Positions 15,155 to 24,617 are shown, counted from the stretch's first letter. The stretch: DNA of 64,000 bases from Trabulsiella odontotermitis (GCF_030053895.1 NZ_CP125781.1:1674001-1738000), one strand, 5' to 3'. The notes: generated by a model from the letters alone, not told the origin. Translations and numbers: made by a program.

Positions 15155-15183
15155 GAAAAAAGCAGCCGTAAGGGGCTGCTTTA
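15155..15183 (-). terminator. Rho-independent terminator after tRNA-Pro
   Basis: Read on the minus strand, an 8-bp stem AAGCAGCC/GGCTGCTT with a 6-base loop is followed by a T tract (the A run at 15155-15160). It lies 13 bp beyond the CCA end of the tRNA and probably ends the tRNA transcript. Confidence 0.75.
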
Positions 15184-15195
15184 AAAGGGAAATTT

Positions 15196-15272
15196 TGGTC
15201 GGCACGAGAGGATTTGAACCTCCGACCCCTGACACCCCATGACAGTGCGCTACCAGGCTGCGCTACGTGCCG
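15196..15272 (-). tRNA. proL: tRNA-Pro (anticodon GGG); prophage attachment target
   Basis: A 77-nt tRNA on the minus strand, with acceptor CGGCACG/CGTGCCG, T-loop GTTCAAATC, encoded CCA, and anticodon GGG (for CCC/CCU codons). It is nearly identical to E. coli proL and sits next to yejM as in E. coli. Prophage genes start directly beyond its 3' end, so the 3' half of the gene is the likely attB, kept intact by the integrated element. Confidence 0.96.
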
Positions 15273-15347
15273 ACACGTGCGCTAATACTACCCGTTTCAG
15301 TGTCGATTGCAAGCCAGCCTCCTGCTGAGTGATTCATAATTAATCAA

Positions 15348-17108
15348 TCAGTTAGCGATAAAGCGTTTTTCGTCCGTGAGAACCTGCAACAGCAGACTTA
15401 GCTGAGGTTTCTGGTCGCGCAGCTTCTCGCCGTTACGATCCCAGGTGGTGTATTTGCCGTTGTGATCGAGCACCACGGTGATCTCCGGTGTAGTGATGGC
15501 CAGCGTGTTATTGTTGGCGGCGGTCACCCAGTTATGGCGACGCACTGCGGAGAACAGATCCTGGCCCTGCGAGTATTCGTTTGCTGGCGTACTGACGTGC
15601 AGCAGGCGCTGCATCAGCGTGGTCATCACATCTTTATGGTCAGTCAACGCGTTGATGCGCTGGGCAGGCGTTCCCGGCCAGTGAATGATGAGCGGAACCT
15701 GCAACGCATCGCGCGACCATTCAAACCCGTTACGTTTGTCGCCAAGTGGCACCCCGTGACCGGCGGTAATAATCACCACGGTGTTATCCAGTTTCCCGGC
15801 AGCCTCGAGCGTGGTCAGTACCCGGGCGATCTGGCTGTCAACATCCGCTGCCGCACGCGAGTAGCGGCGCGTGAAGCCCTGTTTTTGACTGTCATCGAGA
15901 TTGGTGCCGTTGAAGGCAATCCACGAGAACCAGCGGTTATCTTCCTGGGCGTTGCCTTCCAGCCAGTTCACCCACTGCGTCGCGGTCTGGTCGTCAGTCT
16001 GCGTCTTCGCTGGCGGCAGCGAGAAGTCGGAGAGTAGCGCCTGGCGGTACATCGGGCTGTTGAAGCCATCAGAAGAGAAGAGCCCCAACTGGTAGCCCTG
16101 CTGATTGAGCGCGGTTACCAGCGCGGCAGGTGTGCGCGTAGACAACACGCCGTCCATATAGCCCGCGGAAATACCGTAGAACAGGCCGAAGATGCCGCTA
16201 TCGACGGTATCGCCTGAACTCATGTGCTGGGTAAAGCGGATGTTTTTCTCCGCAAACCCGGCCAGTTCCGGCATCAGTTTTTCATAGCGGGAATAATTCA
16301 GGCCATCGACGGTAATCAACAGCACATTTTGCCCCGCGCCCATATCGCGGAAGTGCAGATCGCTTAACGGATACTGCACCGACACCGCTTCCGGATCGCC
16401 TTGCTCAATCAGGCGGCGCTGGTAATCCTGCGCATCAAGCAGACCATGTTTTTCCAGAAACCGACGCGCGGTCATCGGATAGGAGAGAGGGAGATTCGCT
16501 CTCTGCATGGTGATCGGGCGATAGAAATTGGCATCAGCCCAGATATACAACACGTGCGAGGCGATAAAAGAGATAAAAAACAGCCAGGCGACCGGTTTCG
16601 CATAGCGGCGGCGGCGCGTCAGGCTGCGCAGCTTTTGCCAGCTCCAGGTGGCGAACAGCATCTCAATGAGCAGAATGACCGGTACGCTGATAAACATCAG
16701 CTGCCAGTCGCGCGCCATTTCGTTCTGGTCCGGGTTAACGACCAGTTCCCAGACGATGGGATTAAGATGCAGGTGGAAACGGGTGAAAACTTCGCTGTCG
16801 ATTAACAGCAACGTCATGCCCGCGGTGGCAAAAATGGCGGACAAAACCCGCATCAGCCGCTGCGACATGACGATGAACGTCAGAGGAAACAGGATTAGTA
16901 CATAAGAGGCAAAGACCAGAAAACTAAAATGCCCGATGATCGTCAGGTACGAATAGAGGCGGCCCGCGAGCGTCGTCGGCCAGTCGGCGACAAACAGATA
17001 GCGGCTACCGAGAACCATGGCCAACAGCATGTTGAACAGGGCGAACCAGTGCCCCCAGCTAACCATCTGGGAGACTTTTTCACGGTAGGACTGACGATGC
17101 GTCACCAT
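15348..17108 (-). CDS. yejM: Inner membrane lipid A regulator YejM (PbgA/LapC)
   Basis: A 586-residue inner membrane protein with five N-terminal transmembrane helices (within about residues 18-190), a linker, and a periplasmic alkaline phosphatase/sulfatase-like domain (about 250-586). In E. coli it is essential: it senses lipopolysaccharide at the periplasmic leaflet and controls LpxC turnover through LapB-FtsH. TVDGLNYSR near residue 280 is the remnant of the sulfatase nucleophile region. ATG 17108 (MVTHRQSYREK) matches the E. coli start; an upstream in-frame ATG at 17210 overlaps yejL. It follows yejL by 19 bp on the same strand, forming the yejLM operon. Confidence 0.96.
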   Translation of the reverse strand: MVTHRQSYREKVSQMVSWGHWFALFNMLLAMVLGSRYLFVADWPTTLAGRLYSYLTIIGHFSFLVFASYVLILFPLTFIVMSQRLMRVLSAIFATAGMTLLLIDSEVFTRFHLHLNPIVWELVVNPDQNEMARDWQLMFISVPVILLIEMLFATWSWQKLRSLTRRRRYAKPVAWLFFISFIASHVLYIWADANFYRPITMQRANLPLSYPMTARRFLEKHGLLDAQDYQRRLIEQGDPEAVSVQYPLSDLHFRDMGAGQNVLLITVDGLNYSRYEKLMPELAGFAEKNIRFTQHMSSGDTVDSGIFGLFYGISAGYMDGVLSTRTPAALVTALNQQGYQLGLFSSDGFNSPMYRQALLSDFSLPPAKTQTDDQTATQWVNWLEGNAQEDNRWFSWIAFNGTNLDDSQKQGFTRRYSRAAADVDSQIARVLTTLEAAGKLDNTVVIITAGHGVPLGDKRNGFEWSRDALQVPLIIHWPGTPAQRINALTDHKDVMTTLMQRLLHVSTPANEYSQGQDLFSAVRRHNWVTAANNNTLAITTPEITVVLDHNGKYTTWDRNGEKLRDQKPQLSLLLQVLTDEKRFIAN

Positions 17109-17127
17109 ATGCTGTTGTTTGTTTTCC

Positions 17128-17355
17128 TTAGTGAGCCTGGTCGTCGCTGACGGAAGTTTGCAGAGCCTGGGCAAAAGAACGCACAATGGCCTGACGTTGT
17201 GCCGGCGCAACGCTGGTATTGATCAGATTCGTCACCATATTGCCCAGCACCATCAGGGAAAGATCGGTTGGGGCTTTATGTTTTTCCAGTACGTTGACCA
17301 GCTCATTGAGCAATTGTTCAACGTGTTCATCACTATAGCGGGAGAGTTGCGGCAT
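17128..17355 (-). CDS. yejL: UPF0352 protein YejL
   Basis: A 75-residue cytoplasmic helical protein, full length and collinear with E. coli YejL (MPQLSRYSDEHVEQLLNELV...). No role is firmly known. It is the first gene of the yejL-yejM pair and is divergent from yejK. Confidence 0.95.
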   Translation of the reverse strand: MPQLSRYSDEHVEQLLNELVNVLEKHKAPTDLSLMVLGNMVTNLINTSVAPAQRQAIVRSFAQALQTSVSDDQAH

Positions 17356-17488
17356 AAATCAAAATCTGTTTGTTCATGAAAGGGCAACATATTACCGTAG
17401 CACCAGCTTTTTTTCCGCTTTTTTTCTACGCTTGCGCAGTCGCGCCGCGGGTGGTTGAATACCGCCCGGTCTAAAAGGAGAGTTTAAC

Positions 17489-18496
17489 ATGAGTCTGGAT
17501 ATCAACCAGATTGCCTTACATCAGCTTATCAAGCGCGATGAGCAAACCCTTGAGCTGGTGCTGCGCGATACCTTGCTTGAACCGACGGCAACCGTCGAAG
17601 AGATGATGGCCGAGCTGAACCGCGTCTACAGCGCAAAAAATAAAGCCTATGGCCTGTTTAACGAAGAGAGCGAGCTGGCGCAGGCGTTGCGTCTGCATCG
17701 TCAGGGCGAAGAAGACTTTCTCGCCTTCAGCCGCGCCGCCACTGGTCGCCTGCGCGATGAACTGGCGAAATACCCGTTTGCCGAAGGCGGTATTGTGCTG
17801 TTTTGCCATTACCGTTATCTGGCGGTGGAATATCTGTTGGTCACGGTGCTGAACAACCTGAGCAGCATGCGTGTCAACGAACAACTGGATATCAGCGCGA
17901 CGCACTATCTCGATATCAACCATGCCGATATTGTGGCCCGTATCGATCTGACCGAATGGGAAACCAACCCGGAATCCACCCGCTACCTGACGTTCCTGAA
18001 AGGGCGTGTCGGGCGTAAAGTGGCCGATTTCTTTATGGATTTCCTCGGCGCCAGCGAAGGGCTTAACGCGAAAGCGCAAAACCGTGGGCTGCTGCAGGCC
18101 GTGGACGATTTCACCGCCGAAGCGCAGCTCGACAAGTCCGAACGCCAGAACGTGCGTCAGCAGGTCTATACCTACTGCAACGAGCAACTGCAGGCGGGGG
18201 AAGAGATTGAACTGGAATCGCTGTCCAACGAGCTTGCCGGGGTCAGCGAGGTCAGCTTCCAGCAGTTTACGGCAGAGAAAGGCTATGAGCTGGAAGAGAG
18301 TTTCCCGGCGGATCGCAGCACGCTGCGCCAGTTGACCAAATATGCGGGAAGCGGCGGCGGCCTGACGATCAATTTCGACGCCATGCTACTGGGCGAACGC
18401 ATTTTCTGGGATCCGGCGACCGATACCCTGACCATCAAGGGAACGCCGCCAAACCTGCGCGATCAGCTTCAGCGCCGCACCTCCGGTGGTCGCTGA
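17489..18496 (+). CDS. yejK: Nucleoid-associated protein YejK
   Basis: A 335-residue protein orthologous to E. coli YejK (NdpA). It is found with the nucleoid, binds DNA, and has been reported to interact with type II topoisomerases. It starts MSLDINQIALHQLIKRDEQ with an AAGGAG ribosome binding site. It is divergent from yejL and faces rplY, sharing a bidirectional terminator with it. Confidence 0.95.
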   Translation: MSLDINQIALHQLIKRDEQTLELVLRDTLLEPTATVEEMMAELNRVYSAKNKAYGLFNEESELAQALRLHRQGEEDFLAFSRAATGRLRDELAKYPFAEGGIVLFCHYRYLAVEYLLVTVLNNLSSMRVNEQLDISATHYLDINHADIVARIDLTEWETNPESTRYLTFLKGRVGRKVADFFMDFLGASEGLNAKAQNRGLLQAVDDFTAEAQLDKSERQNVRQQVYTYCNEQLQAGEEIELESLSNELAGVSEVSFQQFTAEKGYELEESFPADRSTLRQLTKYAGSGGGLTINFDAMLLGERIFWDPATDTLTIKGTPPNLRDQLQRRTSGGR

Positions 18497-18503
18497 CAGG
18501 CAT

Positions 18504-18530
18504 AAAAAAACCCCGCAGCGCGGGGTTTTC
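18504..18530. terminator. Bidirectional terminator between yejK and rplY
   Basis: AACCCCGC-AGC-GCGGGGTT is flanked by an A run on the left and a T run on the right, so it can end both the yejK transcript (+) and the rplY transcript (-). Confidence 0.88.
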
Positions 18531-18547
18531 TCTCAACTCGTCAGCGA

Positions 18548-18832
18548 TCACGCGCGAACGAAGTCGATGTGAGACAGTTTCGGCTTGAACGGGTGACGCT
18601 GAACAGCCTGAACTTTCACTTTTTCTTCTTTGCCGTCGATGACCAGAGTCAGAACGTCGCTGTAGAACTCTGCTTTATTCTGCATGTTCCACACCTGGTC
18701 CTGATCCAGTTCGATAGCAACCGGAGCAGCTTTGCCACCGTAAACGATAGCCGGGAATTTGTTAGCTGCACGCAGGCGGCGGCTCGCACCCTTACCCTGC
18801 TCTTTACGTACTTCAACGGTAATAGTAAACAT
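18548..18832 (-). CDS. rplY: 50S ribosomal protein L25
   Basis: A 94-residue 5S rRNA-binding protein of the large subunit, the short single-domain enterobacterial form without the CTC extension. It begins MFTITVEVRKEQGKGASRRLR and ends LSHIDFVRA, as in E. coli. A typical AGAG ribosome binding site precedes ATG 18832. Confidence 0.97.
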   Translation of the reverse strand: MFTITVEVRKEQGKGASRRLRAANKFPAIVYGGKAAPVAIELDQDQVWNMQNKAEFYSDVLTLVIDGKEEKVKVQAVQRHPFKPKLSHIDFVRA

Positions 18833-18960
18833 TGATATCTCTCTGTTATGTCAATTCTGCTACAGGCGACCCAGCAGCAGATCGTTATTCTGCTTTGCGA
18901 ATGCAAAAGCGGGCGGTATTATAGCCGCGAATGCACGCCACGGCAATCAAAACCGCCGCT

Positions 18961-19794
18961 TCAGGCTGGCGGGGGCGTCGCCATCCACTGGCGGATGCGT
19001 AATTCGCTGTCGCGGTTTGCCGGATTAAAAATCATCAGGTTAAGATCCGCGCGTCCCTCCACTGAGAAGGTCGAAAATTCCAGATCGATATCGCCAATCG
19101 TCGGGTGATGCAATTGTTTAATGCCTTCGCCGTGACCGGTTACGTCATTGCGACGCCAGAGCGCATCGAACTCAACGCTGGTGTGCCGCAGGTCGCTCAC
19201 TAACTGTGCCATCTCCGCCGAGTCGCCCGCCCGCGCCACGTCAGCGCGAAACGCGCCAACCACCGCCTCCGCCACGCTGGACCAGTTTTTCTGTGCCGCG
19301 CGGGTGTGCGAGTCACTGAATAAACGCCGCAGAATATTGCGCTGGTCGCGGGGCAGTTTTGCATAATCGGTCAGTACCACTGCGGCGGCAGGGTTCCAGG
19401 CGATCACATCCCAGAAAATGTTTTTTACGATTGCCGGACTGGCGGGCAGCGCGTCCAGCACCCGCTGCAGGCGCGGCGTGATCTCATCGGCGCCCTGATA
19501 GTGCGATTCCGGTAAATGACCGAATGCGAGAATAAAAACATGATCGCGTTCCGGCGCCGTCAACCGCAGGCCAGCGGCGATGCGGTTAAGCACCTCTTTT
19601 GACGGCGTACCGCCGCGCCCCTGCTCAAGCCACGTATACCAGGTCGGGCTGATGTTTGCCAGTTGCGCGACCTCTTCACGGCGCAACCCCGGCGTGCGGC
19701 GGCGTTCCGGTCGGAAGCCGAAAGAGACGGGATCAAGCCGCGCGCGACAGGCCTTCAGAAAACTGCCGAGGGCGTTAATGGTGTCTTCAGACAT
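18961..19794 (-). CDS. XRE-family regulator with MmyB-like ligand domain
   Basis: A 277-residue transcription factor. The N-terminal helix-turn-helix (about residues 8-80) has the actinobacterial-style signature RRRTPGLRREEVAQLANISPTWYTWLEQGR. The C-terminal part (about 105-270) is an MmyB-like ligand-binding domain with WDVIAWN and HPTIGDIDLEFSTF. Such regulators usually repress a divergent oxidoreductase gene. The divergent SDR gene at 19892 and the inverted repeat between them fit this arrangement. The pair lies between rplY and radD, which are close neighbours in E. coli, so it is an insertion relative to that order. The effector is unknown. Confidence 0.88.
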   Translation of the reverse strand: MSEDTINALGSFLKACRARLDPVSFGFRPERRRTPGLRREEVAQLANISPTWYTWLEQGRGGTPSKEVLNRIAAGLRLTAPERDHVFILAFGHLPESHYQGADEITPRLQRVLDALPASPAIVKNIFWDVIAWNPAAAVVLTDYAKLPRDQRNILRRLFSDSHTRAAQKNWSSVAEAVVGAFRADVARAGDSAEMAQLVSDLRHTSVEFDALWRRNDVTGHGEGIKQLHHPTIGDIDLEFSTFSVEGRADLNLMIFNPANRDSELRIRQWMATPPPA

Positions 19795-19809
19795 GCTTAT
19801 CCTGTTAGT

Positions 19810-19849
19810 CGTTATACTACGATAATATCACTACTTTTATAGTATAACG
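19810..19849. promoter_or_regulatory. Inverted-repeat operator between the MmyB-type regulator and SDR gene
   Basis: Two perfect 10-bp arms, CGTTATACTA and TAGTATAACG, are separated by 20 bp in the divergent promoter region. The arms overlap AT-rich -10-like sequences. They are probable binding sites of the regulator at 18961. Confidence 0.65.
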
Positions 19850-19891
19850 CCGCGGGTAAGATGTCATGACTGACTTATCAGGAGGCATCTT

Positions 19892-20782
19892 ATGCGTGTA
19901 TTTCTTACCGGAGCAACGGGGTTTATTGGTTCCCATCTTATTCCTGAACTGCGCTCTGCCGGGCATCAGGTCATCGGTCTGGCGCGCTCTGACGCCAGCG
20001 CCAGCGCGCTGACCGGCGCGGGGATCGAGGTGCATCGTGGGTCGCTCGAGGAACCCGATTCACTACTGGCGGGTGTGGCGCAGGCCGACGCAGTCATTCA
20101 TACTGCCTTCGATCACGACTTCAGCCGTTTTGTCGAAAATTGCCAGAAAGACAGCCGGGTGATTGCCGCGCTCGGTTCTGCGCTGAAAGGCTCGTCGCGA
20201 CCGCTGATCATCACTTCCGGTACCGGGATGGGCGATCCGGGGCATGGCGAACTGGCGATAGAAAGGGTGTTTAACCCGGCGCATCCCAACCCGCGTGTCG
20301 CCTCTGAGCTGGCAGGTCACGCGCTGCTGGAGCAGGGCGTGGATGTACGAGTCATGCGGTTGCCACAGGTGCACGACACCCGCCGCCAGGGGCTGATCTC
20401 CTACTATATTTCGCTCAGCCGGGAAAAAGGCAGCGCGGCGGTCATTGGCGAGGGACTCAACAGCTGGTCGGCGGCGCATGTGACTGACGTGGCGCGGCTC
20501 TACCGGCTGGCGCTGGAGCAGGGCGCGCGCGGCGAACGCTACCATGCGGTTGCCGAGCAGGAGATAACTTCACGGGCGATAGCCGACGTGGTGGGCGCAG
20601 GGCTGGGCGTTCCGGTGGTGTCGCTGGCCGCAACGGAGGCGCAGGCCTATTTCGGTTGGTTTTCCACCTTTGCCTCGCTTGATTTACGCGCCTCGGGCGA
20701 CTGGACGCAGCAGCGGCTTGGCTGGCGGCCTGTCGGACCGTCGCTGGTGGATGACTTACGGGCGATGGATTATTCAGCGTAA
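19892..20782 (+). CDS. NAD(P)-dependent SDR-type oxidoreductase/epimerase-like protein
   Basis: A 296-residue Rossmann-fold protein of the extended/atypical short-chain dehydrogenase type. The N-terminal motif GATGFIGSH binds NAD(P), and VIHTAFDHDF is the usual fourth-strand region. The canonical YxxxK pair is not obvious, as in several atypical SDRs, so the reaction cannot be named. ATG 19892 has an AGGAGG ribosome binding site. It is divergent from the MmyB-type regulator. Its 3' end overlaps the convergent end of radD by 9 bp, evidence of a tight insertion. Confidence 0.85.
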   Translation: MRVFLTGATGFIGSHLIPELRSAGHQVIGLARSDASASALTGAGIEVHRGSLEEPDSLLAGVAQADAVIHTAFDHDFSRFVENCQKDSRVIAALGSALKGSSRPLIITSGTGMGDPGHGELAIERVFNPAHPNPRVASELAGHALLEQGVDVRVMRLPQVHDTRRQGLISYYISLSREKGSAAVIGEGLNSWSAAHVTDVARLYRLALEQGARGERYHAVAEQEITSRAIADVVGAGLGVPVVSLAATEAQAYFGWFSTFASLDLRASGDWTQQRLGWRPVGPSLVDDLRAMDYSA

Positions 20783-22535
20783 CTCGTTGGCCCGGCGGAA
20801 GCGGCCTTCGTAATCGAAGACTTTTTCCCGCACCTGCCAGAATTGCCCTTTTTTACGGGCGACGACGAAATCCGGATGGCGCAGCAACGCCTGCTGCGCC
20901 AGAATGTCTGCGACGGTGATCCAGCGCAGCGGCACGCCGCCGGGCGTTCGGGTGTGCGGGCGAATAAACAGTTGCTCAAACGCAGTGCGCTGCGCGGGCG
21001 TCCGCAGGCGAAAACGTTCGCTGACGTCGGCGCCGTCTTCATCAAAATAGGTGACTTTCAGCCAGTCGCCTTTTTCATCGGCTCCCTGTTGCAGCACCAT
21101 GCCGCTACAGCGCAGCACCAGCGCGTCCTTGAGCTTCAGCGCCGCTTTCAGCATATCGTCAGGGTCAACCAGTATTGTGTCGCACTCGCGGCAGCGGCGG
21201 GCAGCGATGTCATTTTCCGCGTTACACTGCGGACAGTTTTTAAAGCGAAAACGGTAGTCGCATTGTGCGCGGTGCCCGTCATCGTCTTCAAACCAGCCCT
21301 GGCAGCGGCGGCCGAAATGCTCAATCAGCGTGCCGTCGGCAGTAGTCTTTCCCCAGAATGTATTGGCAAAGCCGCAATCGGGGCAGAAAACCTGCACCGG
21401 GACATTGTCACTTTTCCCTTTGGGCGACCCCACTTCCGGCGTATAGAGATCGTGCGGGTTTCCGGCGTAATCGAGGATCAGACAATCGGTTTTGCCCGGG
21501 GCGAGACGCAGCCCGCGCCCGACGATTTGCTGATACAGGCTGACGGATTCGGTCGGGCGCAGAATGGCGATGAGATCCACATGCGGCGCGTCAAAGCCAG
21601 TAGTCAGTACTGAAACGTTCACCAGAAAGCGAAAACTGCTGCGCTTTAAAGGCGGCGATTAACGCGTCACGCTGTGGGCCGGGGGTTTCGCCGGTGATCA
21701 GCCGCGCATTGTCGGCGGGCAGCAGGCCGGTGATTTCCCGCGCATGTTCGACGGTGGCGGCGAAAATCATCACCCCTTTGCGCGTTTCAGCGAACTCGAC
21801 AATCTGGCTGATGATATGCGGCGTGATGCGCTGCTGTTTTTTCAGTTCGTGGTTGAGATCCGCTTCGCTGAACAGGCCGTTGCTCTGCGCCTGCAGGCAG
21901 CTGAAATCATACTGCACGACCGGCATATCCAGCCGTTCCGGCGGCGTCAGATAGCCATGCTTGATCATGTAACGCAGGGGGAGTTCATAGATGCAGTCGC
22001 GAAACAGCGCCTTTTCGGTGCCGCGCACCATACCGTGGTAGTGAAACTGGTAGATCCAGCCTTTGCCGAGGCGAAACGGCGTGGCGGTCAGACCCAACAG
22101 ACGAAGGTGCGGGTTCACGGTTTTCAGGTGGCTGAGAATTTGCTGATACTGGCTTTCGTCGTCATCGCCAATACGATGGCATTCATCAACAATTAGCAGT
22201 GAAAACTCGCCCTGAAAGCTTTCCAGATTGCGGGCAACGGACTGCACACTGCCAAAAACTACTTTGCCGTGGCTTTCTTTGCGCTTCAGCCCGGCGGCGA
22301 AAATGTCGGCCTCCAGCCCCAGCGCACGGTATTTGGCGTGGTTTTGCGCGACCAGTTCTTTCACATGCGCCAGCACCAGCACGCGCCCACGAGCCAGCCG
22401 CGCCAGTTCGGCAATCACCAGGCTTTTCCCGGCGCCGGTGGGCAGCACGATCACGGCGGGTTCAGAGTGATGGCGAAAGTGGGCGAGGGTGGCGTCAACG
22501 GCTTCCTGCTGATAGGGGCGAAGTGTAAAAGTCAT
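20774..22535 (-). pseudogene. radD: RadD (YejH) DNA repair helicase, frameshifted
   Basis: An orthologue of the ~586-residue superfamily 2 helicase RadD, which binds RecA/SSB and aids recombinational repair in E. coli. The first frame (start ATG 22535, MTFTLRPYQQEAVDATLAHF) has Walker A PTGAGKS, DECH (IVDECHRIG) and LTATPFR, and stops at 21591. The second frame (20774-21622) carries VLTTGFDAPHVD, QIVGRGLR and the C4 zinc-finger cysteines (CPQC...CREC). Removing one base from the A run at 21632-21635 joins them as AQQFRFLVNVSVLTTGFD. So one extra base in a homopolymer breaks the gene; a true lesion or a sequencing error are both possible. Confidence 0.92.
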
Positions 22536-22685
22536 AAGTCTGCTGTTTTCATGATCACGCCTACAGTATGCCACGAATCTTTTTCCTTGAGTGACGAAAG
22601 GAGCCCGTTATACTGATCACAGTTATTGCTTCTTTTTCGGGATGTTTTCCCGACCTCCGGCATTTTGACAGGCTAAAAAAACCTC

Positions 22686-23393
22686 ATGCGACTTGATAAG
22701 TTTATCGCTCAGCAACTCGGCGTCAGCCGTGCTATTGCCGGGCGTGAAATTCGCGCCAGCCGCGTTACCGTGGATGGCGACATTGTGAAAAACACCGCTT
22801 TTAAACTGCTTCCTGAGCATGTTGTGGATTATGATGGCAACCCGCTGATCCAACAGAGCGGCCCGCGCTATTTTATGCTGAACAAGCCGGAAGGCTACGT
22901 CTGCTCCACAGACGATCCGGATCATCCAACCGTGCTCTATTTTCTTGACGAGCCGGTGGCGCACAAGCTGCATGCGGCAGGGCGTCTGGATATCGACACC
23001 ACCGGGCTGGTGCTGATGACTGATGACGGCCAGTGGTCGCACCGCATCACCTCGCCGAAACACCATTGTGAAAAAACCTATCTGGTGACGCTGGAATCGC
23101 CGGTCAGCGATGAAACGGCTACGCGGTTTGCGCAGGGCATTCAATTGCACAATGAAAAATCGCTCACTAAACCCGCTGAGCTGGAAGTGATCACCCCGAC
23201 GCAGGTGCGTCTGACGATCAGCGAAGGACGCTATCATCAGGTGAAACGCATGTTCGCTGCGGTCGGCAACCATGTTGTCGGCCTGCATCGTGAACGGATC
23301 GGCGGTATTACGCTTGATCCGCAACTGGAGCCGGGGGAATACCGCCCGCTCACCGAAGAAGAAATCGCCAGTGTCGGCATGCCTTCCCACTAA
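22686..23393 (+). CDS. rsuA: 16S rRNA pseudouridine(516) synthase
   Basis: A 235-residue pseudouridine synthase that modifies U516 of 16S rRNA. The N-terminal S4-type RNA-binding domain (about 1-60, MRLDKFIAQQLGVSRA) is followed by the catalytic domain with GRLDIDTTGLVLMTDDG, whose Asp (about residue 102) is the nucleophile. It is collinear with E. coli RsuA. It lies divergent from radD and 15 bp ahead of bcr, probably in one operon. Confidence 0.96.
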   Translation: MRLDKFIAQQLGVSRAIAGREIRASRVTVDGDIVKNTAFKLLPEHVVDYDGNPLIQQSGPRYFMLNKPEGYVCSTDDPDHPTVLYFLDEPVAHKLHAAGRLDIDTTGLVLMTDDGQWSHRITSPKHHCEKTYLVTLESPVSDETATRFAQGIQLHNEKSLTKPAELEVITPTQVRLTISEGRYHQVKRMFAAVGNHVVGLHRERIGGITLDPQLEPGEYRPLTEEEIASVGMPSH

Positions 23394-23408
23394 TCTGAGG
23401 AGCTTTTT

Positions 23409-24605
23409 GTGACATCCAGGCAGAATTCTTCACTGGGTATTGTTTTTATTCTTGGCCTGCTGGCCATGCTGATGCCACTGTCGATCGATATGTATTTACC
23501 CGCGCTGCCGGTGATTTCGTCGCAGTTCGGCGTTCCGGCAGGCAGCGCGCAGATGACGCTCAGCACCTATATTCTGGGGTTTGCACTGGGCCAGTTGTTG
23601 TACGGCCCGATGGCGGACAGCATCGGGCGTAAGCCGGTGATCCTCGGCGGTACGCTGGTGTTTGCCGCAGCGGCGGTGGCCTGTGCGCTGTCACAGACCA
23701 TCGATCAACTGATTGTGATGCGTTTCTTCCACGGCCTTGCGGCGGCAGCGGCAAGCGTAGTGATCAACGCCCTGATGCGTGATATCTACCCGAAAGAAGA
23801 ATTCTCCCGCATGATGTCCTTCGTCATGCTGGTGACGACCATTGCGCCGCTGGTGGCGCCAATGGTCGGTGGCGCGGTGCTGGTCTGGTTCAGCTGGCAT
23901 ATGATTTTCTGGATCCTCGCCATTGCCGCGCTGCTGGCCTCGTTGATGGTGTTCTTTTTTATTCACGAAACGCTGCCGGTCGAGCGGCGGCAAAAGTTTC
24001 ACATTCGCACCACAACCGGCAATTTCGCGACGCTGTTTCGCCATAAACGCGTGCTGAGTTATATGCTTGCCAGCGGTTTCAGCTTCGCCGGCATGTTCTC
24101 CTTCCTGAGCGCCGGTCCGTTTGTCTATATCGAGCTTAACCACGTCTCCCCGCAGCACTTTGGTTACTACTTTGCGCTCAACGTCGTCTTCTTGTTCATC
24201 ATGACCATTATTAACAGCCGCTTTGTGCGTCGGGTAGGGGCGCTGAACATGTTCCGCGCCGGGTTATGGATCCAGTTTGTGATGGCGCTGTGGATGGTGG
24301 TCTGTGCGCTGCTCGGTGTGGGGTTCTGGTCACTGGTGATGGGCATTGCCGTGTTTGTTGGCTGCGTGGCGATGGTGTCGTCAAATGCGATGGCGGTCAT
24401 TCTTGATGAGTTTCCGCACATGGCGGGCACGGCGTCATCGCTCGCGGGGACGTTCCGTTTCGGTATTGGCGCCATTGTGGGCGCTGCCCTGTCGCTGGCT
24501 ACGTTTACCACCAGTTGGCCGATGCTGATTTCCATGATTTTGTGCGCCAGTTGTTCGTTGCTTTTCTATCTTTACGCCAGCCGCCCCAGGAAAATCATTC
24601 ACTAA
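23409..24605 (+). CDS. bcr: Bcr multidrug (bicyclomycin/sulfonamide) and cysteine exporter
   Basis: A 398-residue major facilitator superfamily proton antiporter with 12 predicted membrane helices, orthologous to E. coli Bcr (bicyclomycin and L-cysteine export). The antiporter motif near the first cytoplasmic loop reads GPMADSIGRKPVILGG. The start is GTG 23409 after a TGAGGAG ribosome binding site; the protein then begins MTSRQNSSLGIVFILGLLAMLMPLSIDMYLPALP, matching the E. coli N-terminus. Confidence 0.95.
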   Translation: MTSRQNSSLGIVFILGLLAMLMPLSIDMYLPALPVISSQFGVPAGSAQMTLSTYILGFALGQLLYGPMADSIGRKPVILGGTLVFAAAAVACALSQTIDQLIVMRFFHGLAAAAASVVINALMRDIYPKEEFSRMMSFVMLVTTIAPLVAPMVGGAVLVWFSWHMIFWILAIAALLASLMVFFFIHETLPVERRQKFHIRTTTGNFATLFRHKRVLSYMLASGFSFAGMFSFLSAGPFVYIELNHVSPQHFGYYFALNVVFLFIMTIINSRFVRRVGALNMFRAGLWIQFVMALWMVVCALLGVGFWSLVMGIAVFVGCVAMVSSNAMAVILDEFPHMAGTASSLAGTFRFGIGAIVGAALSLATFTTSWPMLISMILCASCSLLFYLYASRPRKIIH

Positions 24606-24617
24606 ACCTGCTTCTAT

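Noticed and set aside
1..15195. Integrase gene or second att site in the window
   Set aside because: No tyrosine integrase frame and no second copy of the tRNA-Pro 3' end could be seen; the left end of the prophage must lie outside.
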